Of a stretch of DNA of 64,000 nucleotides, positions 1-7,221 are shown one piece after another; the first letter of the stretch is position 1; each line of letters begins with the position of its first letter. Origin of the DNA: Collinsella aerofaciens (GTDB lineage Bacteria > Actinomycetota > Coriobacteriia > Coriobacteriales > Coriobacteriaceae). The translations under genes and the position numbers were made by a program. The stretch lies in the NCBI RefSeq assembly GCF_020181355.1, contig NZ_CP084004.1:1736001-1800000 (forward strand). The letters are read 5' to 3'. The notes beneath the pieces are model-generated. The model was not told the origin of the DNA and ran no database searches. It saw only the letters and a program-made list of their open reading frames with translations.

Positions 1-906
1 GGGAGGAGGGCCGCGCCGGGCGTGCTCGCCGGCCACACCGGCCTGGTGGACGACCTCCTGCGGAAGGGCGTCACCAACTCGCAGGTGATATTCGAGCGGC
101 TGCTCGGCCAGGGCTACGCCGGCGGCCTCACCACGGTGAAGACCTATATCGCCGCGCACCGGGACCTCGTGCCCGCGAAGAGGCGGCAGGCGGCCCCGCA
201 GGGCTGCCGCGGCCAGCGCTTCAGGACGGCGCCCGGAGAGGCCTACCAGATGGACTGGGGCTTCGTCGCGGTCGAGCGCCCTGGCGGGGAGCGGGCGCGG
301 ATCGCCTGCTTCGCCATGGTCTGCCACCATTGCGGGGGCGCCCACGTCGAGTTCTTCCCGAACGCGCGCCAGGAGAACCTCCTCATCGGGATGCTGCACG
401 CGTTCTCGGCGCTGGGCGTGCCCGCGACCGTGCTCACCGACAACATGAAGAGCGTGGTCGTCCGCCGCGATGCCGACGGCCGGCCCGTCTGGCAGGCCGA
501 CTACGCCGAGTTCATGGGCGTCGTCGGCTTCCGCACCAGGTTGTGCAGGCCGCGCCACCCCTATACGAAGGGCAAGGTGGAGAGGCTCGTCCGCTTCGTG
601 AAGGGGAACTTCCTCGCGGGAAGGTCCTTTACCGACCTTGACGCCCTCAACCGGGAGGCCGCCCTCTGGTGCGCCGAGCAGGGAGGCCGCTGGCGGCGCG
701 CGGCGGCATGCGTCCCGATGCGCGAGCACGAGGCGGCGTGCTCGGCGAACACCAGGCCGCTCGAGGTCACGGCCGAGGTCGAGCGGTACCTGTGCCCGCG
801 CCGGAAGATCTCCTTCGACGGCTTCGTGAGCTTCGAGGGGCACCGCTACGGCGTGCCCTACTGGTACGTCCGCCGCGAGTGCAGGGTGAACCGGGAGGGG
901 CGCGTG

Positions 907-942
907 GTGCATGTTAGCGTCAATCTATTTTTCACCAGTTTC
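907..942 (+). repeat. Target duplication GTGCA and left inverted repeat of the inner IS21 element
   Basis: GTGCA at 907-911 is the left copy of the target duplication. The inverted repeat starts at 912 with TGTTAGCG and matches the right end in 24 of 31 positions. Confidence 0.92.
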
Positions 943-1012
943 ACTAATCAAACGCGCCGTTCGCGCAAAGGCGGCTTCACCGCTTGCGCTAACGTATTTT
1001 CACCGATTCCGG

Positions 1013-1795
1013 TCACGCCTTGACGGGTCCGTCCCTCGGCAGGTCCTTCAGCCTGTAGGACCTGCCGGCTATCTTGACCAGGTGGCAGTGGTGGCAGTGG
1101 TGGCACACCCTGTCCGCGATCGCGCTCGCCGCCACGTCGTCCCCGAACACCCTGCCCCAGCCGCCGATCCCCACGTCGGCGGTGATGATCGTCGAGCGCT
1201 GCTCGTAGCGCGTCGATATCAGCTGGAACAGCAGGTCCGCGCCCGCGCTGCCGACGTCGAGGTAGCCGAGCTCGTCGATGATCAGCAGCCTCGAGTGGGC
1301 GTAGTACTTGAGCCTCTTCTTGAGGATGCCGCGCGACGAGGCGTCCTCCAGGTCCTCGACGAGCCGGGCGCAGTCCACGAACCTGACCTCGCGCCCCGCC
1401 CTGACCGCCTCGATGCCCAGCGCGACGGCGAGGTGCGTCTTGCCCACGCCGGGGCTCCCCACGAACAGGACGTTCTCGGCCCGCTCGACGAACCTCAGGG
1501 TCGCGAGCTCCTCGATCTCTGCGCGCGGGACCGACGGCTGGAAGTCCCAGTCGAAGTCCGCCAGCCCCTTGACGTAGGGGAACCCCGACGAACGTATGCG
1601 CTGGTTGGTGATCCTGACCTCCCGGGCGGCGACCTCGACGCGCGTCATCTCCTCGAGGGCGGAGGCGAAGCCCCGCTCGCCCGCGGCGACCATCCTCACG
1701 TAGTCGGGCAGGGACGCCGCCATCTCGTGCAGCCCGAGCGCGGAGAGGTTCGCCTGCGCCCTGATCGAGGGGCTGCCCTCCGCGACGGCGCCCAT
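1013..1795 (-). CDS. istB: IstB helper ATPase of the inner IS21 element
   Basis: IstB is a DnaA-like AAA+ ATPase that binds DNA with IstA and activates transposition and target choice. The 260-residue protein has a Walker A motif GSPGVGKTH in its middle and a Walker B motif LLIIDELGY, followed by the AAA+ core up to the DRVCHHC region. The start ATG overlaps the istA stop (ATGA at 1792-1795 on the minus strand), which implies coupled translation and decides the start over longer upstream frames. The C-terminus contains two close histidine/cysteine clusters (CHHCHHCH), slightly unusual for IstB. The gene appears intact. Confidence 0.95.
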   Translation of the reverse strand: MGAVAEGSPSIRAQANLSALGLHEMAASLPDYVRMVAAGERGFASALEEMTRVEVAAREVRITNQRIRSSGFPYVKGLADFDWDFQPSVPRAEIEELATLRFVERAENVLFVGSPGVGKTHLAVALGIEAVRAGREVRFVDCARLVEDLEDASSRGILKKRLKYYAHSRLLIIDELGYLDVGSAGADLLFQLISTRYEQRSTIITADVGIGGWGRVFGDDVAASAIADRVCHHCHHCHLVKIAGRSYRLKDLPRDGPVKA

Positions 1796-3027
1796 CACGC
1801 CCCTCCGAGCGAGTCGAGCAGCGCGAGGTTGGCGCGCGCGGCCTCGGCGATGTCCGCGTCGGCCAGGCCCCGCTTCCCCTCGAGGGCCTGCCCATAGTGG
1901 TCGGGGTCGTAGTTGATGGGCCTCGACGGCCCGGACGCGGCGTCGTGGACGGCGACCTCCTCGCCGGCCATCCTCACAACGACCTGGCCGCCGGGCATCG
2001 CTATGACGCTCACGCGCCGGCCGATGCAGCGCCTGGGCACGGACCACTCCCTGCCGGCGGCCCTGACGAGCATGGTCGGCGGGACGGTCTGGACGCTCAC
2101 GTCGCCCACCATCGACTCGAGGAGCCGGAGGTTCCCGATGGGCCGCAGGCTCTCCTTCTCCCGCATGAACAGCGCGTCGGGCGGCAGGCCGGTGGTGCGG
2201 TTCGGCTCCGAGTTGGCCTGGGCCTCGACCCGGGCCACCGCCTCGGCGAGGCCGCTCCACCCGGTGAACTCGCCGCCGTAGGCGAGCAGGCGGTTCAGGA
2301 AGCGGTTGGCCGACTCGTCCTTGCCCTTGGTCTGCGGCGAGCGCGGCGCGCAGAGCCTGAGCTCGAAGCCGGCCTCCCGCGCGAACCGCCACGCCCTCTC
2401 CTGCCTGGTCCTCCTGCGGCCCGAGACGGTCACCAGGCACGACATGTTGTCCGTGATGCACTCCTCCGGGACGCCGCCGAGGCGGGTGAAGGTGGCGAGC
2501 AGGCAGGACAGCAGGTCGTCGAGCGTGCGGCTCCTGACCGGTATGAAGCGGTGCTTCCGGGAGTAGCCGAGCGTCGCGGTGAACACGCTGAACTCGAAGA
2601 CCTCGCCCTCCGAGTCGACGAGCCTCATGCCCTCCTTCCAGTCGAACTGCAGCTGCCTGCCCGGGGGCGTCTCGAACCGCGGGTGCGGCTCGCGGCCGCC
2701 CGCGCCCCCGAAGGGCACGTCGCGGGCCCGGCACCACGCGGTGAAGGCGCCGTACCCGGGCAGCCCCTCCCCGCGGCCCTCGCGCAGGAACGCGTAGACT
2801 GCCATCTTGGTCATCCCGGGCAGCTGGGCCTTCGCGCGGATCACCTCCTCGAGCGGGTCGAAGGCGCTGCCCCTCGCGGACCTCCCGTCGGCGGCGGACT
2901 CGCCCTCCCGCCGGTACTTGGCGACCGTGTGCCGGTCCATGCCGTGCCTCCTCGCGATCTCGCTGAAGTTCGGCTTCGCGCCGGACCCCCTGTAGACGTT
3001 CAGCTCTCCCATTACGTTTCGCTCCAT
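1795..3027 (-). CDS. istA: IstA DDE transposase of the inner IS21 element
   Basis: A 410-residue IS21-family transposase. The N-terminus carries a helix-turn-helix (around residues 20-42, EIARRHGMDRHTVAKYRR). The integrase core follows, with catalytic acidic residues visible in QFDWKEG, ITDNMSC and TKGKDESAN. The start ATG at 3027 has a good ribosome-binding site (GGGAGGAG, about six bases upstream). A second ATG six codons in is possible. The stop overlaps the istB start. It is oriented opposite to the host element's genes and belongs to a clearly different IS21 subgroup from the outer IstA. Confidence 0.96.
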   Translation of the reverse strand: MERNVMGELNVYRGSGAKPNFSEIARRHGMDRHTVAKYRREGESAADGRSARGSAFDPLEEVIRAKAQLPGMTKMAVYAFLREGRGEGLPGYGAFTAWCRARDVPFGGAGGREPHPRFETPPGRQLQFDWKEGMRLVDSEGEVFEFSVFTATLGYSRKHRFIPVRSRTLDDLLSCLLATFTRLGGVPEECITDNMSCLVTVSGRRRTRQERAWRFAREAGFELRLCAPRSPQTKGKDESANRFLNRLLAYGGEFTGWSGLAEAVARVEAQANSEPNRTTGLPPDALFMREKESLRPIGNLRLLESMVGDVSVQTVPPTMLVRAAGREWSVPRRCIGRRVSVIAMPGGQVVVRMAGEEVAVHDAASGPSRPINYDPDHYGQALEGKRGLADADIAEAARANLALLDSLGGA

Positions 3028-3145
3028 ATCCCGCTCCTCCCGGGTCGGATACCCGATCGGAGCATAGTTCCGTTAGCGCAGTTGGTGAAAGTACGTTAGC
3101 GGGGTCGGCGAAAGCGCGTTAGCGCATTCGGCGAGATGCGTTTGC

Positions 3146-3181
3146 GAAAGTGGTCAATTTTAGATTAGCGCTAACAGTGCA
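3146..3181 (-). repeat. Right inverted repeat of the inner IS21 element and target duplication GTGCA
   Basis: The right end closes with CGCTAACA at 3169-3176, the mirror of the left end. The second GTGCA is at 3177-3181, after which the outer istA frame resumes. Confidence 0.92.
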
Positions 3182-3382
3182 CATATACAGCGACGACCTC
3201 TCCCGCGAGCTCGTCGCCCACGCCGTCGGCACCGGCGCCGACAGCTGGTGCGAGGGGCAGTGGGAGACATCGCCGGCGCAGCCCGAGGAGCTGCCGACCC
3301 AGCCGGTGGGGACCGTGGTCGAGCAAATCGCCCCGCCCAGGACGAAACCCGGTTTCGAGAGGTTCGACTTCGGGAGGGCCGA

Positions 3383-4210
3383 ATGATGGCGGGCGCGGGG
3401 GCGAGCCCCTACGAGCTCGCGAGCGACGCCGCGTCGAGGCTCGGGATCGCCGTCGGGGCGGAGGAGCTCGCGACCCTCGCCTCGGACCTCGACCTCGGCG
3501 ACGGGGAGATGGCCGCCGTGGCAGCCACCTTCTCCTACCTTGCGGAGAAGAGGAGGCTCGCCTCCATCGAGACGCTGCTGAGGCTGAGCAGGCTGCCCAG
3601 GCGCGAGCCCAAGACCTTCGAGGGCTTCGACTTCTCCAGGATCCAGGGCCGGGACGCGGCCGCGCTGGGCAAGCTCCCGTCGCTGGCCGACCTCTACGCG
3701 CACCGCAACGTCGCCTTCGTCGGGCCCGGCGGCATAGGGAAGACGCACCTCGCGCAGGCCTACGGGCGCGAGTGCTGCATGCGGGGGCTCAAGACCTACT
3801 ACATAAAGGCGACCGAGCTCAGGGACAGGTTCCAGAAGGCCGTCCAGCGGGGAAACACCTCGCGGGTCGTCTCCTCGCTCGTCAAGCCGTCGTGCCTCAT
3901 CGTTGACGAGGTGGGGAGATGCGTCTACGACAGGCCGTGCACCGACCTGTTCTTCGATGTCGTCGACAGGCGCTACGAGAAGGAGGGGCCGAACGCGATG
4001 GTCCTCACGAGCAACATCGCCCCGAGCGGGTGGGATGAGTTCTTCACGGGCGACGACACGCTCCTCTGCGCCCTCGGCAGGCTGTTCGACAAGGCGTCGG
4101 TGTTCGTGATGCGGGGCCCGAGCTACCGCGGCAGGGAGCTTGACACCTACTCGGTGGAGGCCGTCCCCCAGGCGGTGAAGGTGAGGGGGATCCAGCCCGA
4201 GGGGATGTAG
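3383..4210 (+). CDS. istB: IstB helper ATPase of the outer IS21 element
   Basis: A 275-residue AAA+ ATPase with Walker A GPGGIGKTH at about residue 115 and Walker B CLIVDEVGR. It is the partner of the interrupted outer IstA. Two adjacent ATGs (3383 and 3386) follow the GGGAGGG sequence at 3372-3378; the first overlaps the istA stop, so it was chosen. The gene itself is intact, but its normal translation would be coupled to an istA now split by the inner element. Without a whole IstA it probably has no function here unless another copy of the element exists in the genome. Confidence 0.93.
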   Translation: MMAGAGASPYELASDAASRLGIAVGAEELATLASDLDLGDGEMAAVAATFSYLAEKRRLASIETLLRLSRLPRREPKTFEGFDFSRIQGRDAAALGKLPSLADLYAHRNVAFVGPGGIGKTHLAQAYGRECCMRGLKTYYIKATELRDRFQKAVQRGNTSRVVSSLVKPSCLIVDEVGRCVYDRPCTDLFFDVVDRRYEKEGPNAMVLTSNIAPSGWDEFFTGDDTLLCALGRLFDKASVFVMRGPSYRGRELDTYSVEAVPQAVKVRGIQPEGM

Positions 4211-4317
4211 GAATGCGATAGGAAAGTCATAGATGCGGGCGTGTTGGCTAAAATGGGTCGGCCGGGATTGGTCAATCTCGGCCGACTATATTTGGCTAAA
4301 TTATTCCGGCGCTAACA

Positions 4318-4948
4318 ACATGACGTTTGGATTCAGATTGGTAATATCAGCAATTACCAAAGAGCTAGACGCAATCAAATTAAATATGTCTTCCGTAATA
4401 TCTACGGGAGTCAACATCTCGTCTACGCGCATGCATTTCTTACCCGCCCTCTTAGAGCCTTTGACCAACGCTAAATATACAGGGTCGATAGAAGGGTCTT
4501 CGGTGAATGGCATCATGACGGCAATTAAATTTGGATCACACGCAGAAGACGCTTCAGGTTCGACCGGCAAGGGACGGTCATCAAGAAACTTTGAAAACAG
4601 GCGAAAAGGGTCCCCTTCGCAAAGCCTCCAATGAGTACGTTTATTTTCCCAATAGTTTTCATCGAGCAAGCCGAGATCCAATAAGGCATGCGATGGAAAC
4701 TGCAGAACGGGTGAAGAAATTACTGGGTTTATCGACGGAGAGTCCATATAGCCCAGCCTGGCCATGGCGCCCATATCGTCCGACTCAAATTCACGCGCCA
4801 TAACAGTAGGAAGCTGAGCGAGGGCATTAAAATCAAAGCTGGTGGAAGTTCTATAGCGGTCCGCCAGCTCATCGGGAGTTCGCTCAAACATTCTAGAAGT
4901 CAACATGGGCAGGGTTTCATCAGCACGGATAATCAAATTAAACAGCAT
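4318..4948 (-). pseudogene. Nucleotide-processing (deoxyribosyltransferase/TIR-like fold) gene cut off by IS21
   Basis: About 210 residues of a minus-strand protein remain. The C-terminal half carries LIAVMMPF, RVDEM and VIADITNLNPNV, which resembles the pattern seen in nucleoside 2-deoxyribosyltransferase-like and TIR-like domains found in some antiphage proteins. In such proteins the last motif normally continues into a glutamate-containing helix. Here the frame leaves the gene just after NPNVM, exactly at the outer IS21 end (4317), and stops in IS sequence. The missing 3' part should lie left of the window. The start ATG at 4948 has only a weak ribosome-binding site. The N-terminal 110 residues are not recognised. 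Fold assignment is by motif only. Confidence 0.6.
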
Positions 4949-5167
4949 TCACATCACACCCTATGAAAAGAAACGGCTAAACGACTGAAAAAATAGTACT
5001 CTTTTAGTCTGTCTCGGAGCAGAGCCAATTGTGCTCGGTAATCTCAGCTGCCTTGTTCCTGATAGAGCATTGAGGCACCGTCAAGATTCTTTCGCAAATT
5101 GATTTAGCCGTCCTCGGTACCGTCCTCTTCTAGCCTTCCGCCTTTCCCTTCAGCTCGTCCATCTCCT

Positions 5168-5600
5168 CTAGTTTGGACATGTCCAGCCCCTTCTCTTGCT
5201 CCACTCGTGATCCACTGTGTACTTCAGCCTCGCCGTCACCAGCATGAGGGGCGAGTTGCCGTCCGGGAAGGTCCCGATGACTCTCGTCCTCCTCCTGATC
5301 TCGCGGTTAATGCGCTCGATCCCGTTGTTCGTCCTGATCCGGCGCCAGTGCTCCGGCGGGAATTCCGTGTAGGCAAGCGTCTCGGCGAACCCGTCGCGCA
5401 CCGTCCTTGTGGCCGCCCCGCGGAGCTTCGGCACGCTGAACTCGACTTACTCGGCCCCGGTGACGAGATTTCTCGCGTAGTGGCTGCTGCGGTAGGCCTC
5501 CCGGCCCGCCGTCCTCTCATAGCGCTCGGCCCCGACAAGCTCGGACGCCTCCTCTTTGGGCAGCGCGTCGAGCGACCCATCGTCGATCGATACGATGTTC
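5168..5600 (-). pseudogene. Remnant of an IS256/Mutator-type transposase
   Basis: The C-terminal signature of IS256-family transposases is plain: FPPEHWRRIRTNNGIERINR, then RRRTRVIGTFPDG. Upstream in the same frame lies an N-terminal-like piece (LDALPKEEASELVGAERYER, then HYARNLVTGAE) followed by an in-frame TAA and VEFSVPKLRG. The catalytic core of about 200 residues that should separate these pieces is absent, so the gene has an internal deletion plus a nonsense codon. It cannot make a working transposase. It marks an old insertion at the left side of the island. Confidence 0.85.
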
Positions 5601-5658
5601 GCAGACGGGGCTCGTGCCCCTTACGTCGATGATTTGTTGTTTGGTCGCCTGAACTCAT

Positions 5659-6084
5659 ATGACGACGCGTGAACCGTGTTCCTCTATGTGTTTGTCAATT
5701 TGTGAAAGAAATTATGTGTCACCTCCTTATGCGCAACTTCTTTCCCTATGGGTTATTAAGGCTTCCCGAGACGGATTGTTGGTCGTTGGAGATTGGTTTG
5801 CCCAACTGGGCTTAAGGTCCTTGATCTGGATTTCCCAGTCGCCCTACAACGCTCTTGTAATGAGTGTTGTAGCGGTCATTGCTCAAACGTTTCTGGCAAT
5901 CTATGAGCTGTTTAGGAACATGAACTACTACGACATGAACGCCCCGTTTCTTGAGAACTTCTTCAACGCCGTTAAGGGTGCGGCGCTGAAGCCGTGCACT
6001 GCAATCTTGGGCGAACACGCGATACATGTGTCGTGCAAGAAGAAGGTGAGTGAAGGCGAGATGCTCAGAATATCAGGCCGTTAG
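5659..6084 (+). CDS. Possible small membrane-associated hypothetical protein
   Basis: An open frame of 141 residues between the IS256 remnant and the Abi-alpha gene. A hydrophobic stretch lies around residues 62-82 (NALVMSVVAVIAQTFLAIYE), which could be one membrane helix. There is no clear ribosome-binding site before the ATG at 5659, and a later ATG or GTG may be the true start. I do not recognise the family. It may be a decayed end of a neighbouring gene. It is listed because it has the same lower-GC base composition and strand as the genes after it. Confidence 0.3.
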   Translation: MTTREPCSSMCLSICERNYVSPPYAQLLSLWVIKASRDGLLVVGDWFAQLGLRSLIWISQSPYNALVMSVVAVIAQTFLAIYELFRNMNYYDMNAPFLENFFNAVKGAALKPCTAILGEHAIHVSCKKKVSEGEMLRISGR

Positions 6085-6170
6085 GTGCTGCGATCACCCC
6101 GTTGTTGACTGTCTCAATGTGGGCGTTGTATATCATGGATTTGATGTCGGTATGAATAGGGAGAGACAAA

Positions 6171-6968
6171 GTGGGCGAGCTTTCCAAAGAAATTGCATCT
6201 CTGCCATCTGGTGTATTGAGTAAAGCATACGATGATGCTGTGCATCCTGTGTTCTCATCGGTCGGAGACACTCTGAGTTTAGTTCCCAGAACCGTTGGCG
6301 TATTGCTTGGCCCCTGGAAGAAATGGGTGGTTAACGGTGAGAACAATATTGAGGAGGCGATTCGGCAAATCGAAGAAAAGATGGAAGACGTCCCGGAGGA
6401 TTGCTTCTGTGAGCCTGCGTCAAATGTCGTGGTCCCGGCTATTCAGCAGCTTTCATATTCGTATGACAGTCAGGACTTAAGGGGCCTGTACGTTAATTTA
6501 CTCGCGTCCTCCATGGATAAAAGGGTTTCTTCTCTCGTCCATCCAAGTTTTGTTAGCATAATCGGGCAACTAACCCCCGATGAAGCCAAAATGATGTCGT
6601 GGCTCTCTAAAGGGCTCGGTAAAGATCATATTCCGGTTATTGACTTGCGCGTTGTTGAAGACGATGACATGCCAATTAAAGCTCGGTGGCGAGTGCTTTG
6701 CGAAAATTATACGAACGTATTCGATGTTATCGTTCAATGTCCTGAGAATGTGTCTTTGTATTTGAATAACTTGGAGAGACTGAAGCTGCTAAGCGGAGAA
6801 ACGTACCGTTACGAGGGAGAAGACGATTATCTTGGGATTGAGGATTCTGACAGAATTCGAAATATAAAGAAGGATAATACGCCTTCTGATGGATGGCGGT
6901 TTGATTGCGTACATCATATTTTTAGGCTGACACCGTTCGGGAAGCTATTCATCAAGTGTTGTGTTTAG
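6171..6968 (+). CDS. Abi-alpha (DUF4393) family protein, probable abortive-infection gene
   Basis: A 265-residue protein. Its middle (residues about 75-135) matches the DUF4393/Abi-alpha pattern: a VVPAIQQLSY segment, then LRGLYVNLLASSMD, then HPSFVSIIGQLTPDEAKMM. Members of this family have been tied to abortive phage infection. The N-terminus has an amphipathic or hydrophobic stretch (TVGVLLGPWKKWV). The start is GTG at 6171, five bases after GGGAGAG. It stands alone, with a weak terminator-like hairpin about 120 bases downstream. The GC content is clearly below that of the host genes to the right, as expected for transferred DNA. The exact role is unknown. Confidence 0.75.
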   Translation: MGELSKEIASLPSGVLSKAYDDAVHPVFSSVGDTLSLVPRTVGVLLGPWKKWVVNGENNIEEAIRQIEEKMEDVPEDCFCEPASNVVVPAIQQLSYSYDSQDLRGLYVNLLASSMDKRVSSLVHPSFVSIIGQLTPDEAKMMSWLSKGLGKDHIPVIDLRVVEDDDMPIKARWRVLCENYTNVFDVIVQCPENVSLYLNNLERLKLLSGETYRYEGEDDYLGIEDSDRIRNIKKDNTPSDGWRFDCVHHIFRLTPFGKLFIKCCV

Positions 6969-7086
6969 TCTTCTCGGCAGTGCTGGTACGATTCGATTCA
7001 AGGCCGTTTGCTAATGGGTGAATGCATTGGCCAGATCCGATGGGAATATCTTCTATTTCTTGTCGCTTAGTCTTTTAAAGCTTCCG

Positions 7087-7110
7087 ACCGTCGTCCTGGC
7101 GGTTTTTCTT
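7087..7110 (+). terminator. Weak terminator-like hairpin after the Abi-alpha gene
   Basis: ACCG (7087-7090) can pair with CGGT (7100-7103), followed by TTTTCTTTTT. The stem is short, so this is tentative. The rest of 6969-7221 shows no gene. Confidence 0.4.
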
Positions 7111-7221
7111 TTTCCCCGCATTGGTGGACAATTTCCTTAAACGATTTTGGTCCGTGATAGTTTCTCACGGTTCATTTTCGCTTCAATTTATGGTGATGGT
7201 GCCAAATGGTAAGAGGTGCAT

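Larger units (their letters stand above)
912..3176 (-). mobile_element. Inner, complete IS21-family element (2265 bp) inserted in the outer istA
   Basis: The element is bounded by imperfect inverted repeats beginning TGTTAGCG (24 of 31 positions identical, 912-942 against 3146-3176) and flanked by the 5-bp direct repeat GTGCA (907-911 and 3177-3181). IS21 elements are known to make short target duplications of about 4 to 8 bp. Inside, istA and istB are intact and overlap by ATGA on the minus strand. Further copies of the end motif GTTAGCG followed by a GGTGAAA-like stretch lie inside both ends, as is usual for IS21. All parts needed for movement appear present. Confidence 0.95.
1..3386 (+). 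pseudogene. istA: IstA transposase of the outer IS21 element, interrupted by the inner IS21 element
   Basis: IstA is the DDE transposase that cuts and joins IS21 ends. The reading frame is open from base 1, so the N-terminus is outside the window. The first part covers 1-911 and shows the acidic catalytic residues in context: YQMDWGF, LTDNMKS and YTKGKVERL. At 911 the frame enters the inner element and ends in foreign sequence at 1023. Removing 912-3176 and one copy of the 5-bp duplication GTGCA restores a continuous frame that reads REGRVVHIYSDDLSREL across the junction and ends at 3386. The last codons overlap the istB start (ATGA). This is a clean insertional inactivation with no other decay visible. 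Confidence 0.93.
1..4317 (+). mobile_element. Outer IS21-family element, partial, carrying istA (broken) and istB
   Basis: An IS21-family element reads in from the left edge of the window. It carries istA and istB in the usual order with a stop/start overlap. Its right end is placed at 4317, where the sequence CGCTAACA (4310-4317) is the complement of TGTTAGCG, the terminal motif also seen on the inner element. Inside that end the short motif TTGGCTAAA (minus strand TTTAGCCAA) occurs twice (4242-4251 and 4293-4300), typical of IS21 subterminal repeats. Its left end lies outside the window. Its istA is split by the inner element, so it is unlikely to move on its own. Confidence 0.85.

Noticed and set aside
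1013-2737. A single 574-residue minus-strand protein spanning istB and part of istA
   Set aside because: Its N-terminal half is the wrong frame of istA; the real istB starts at 1795, overlapping the istA stop.
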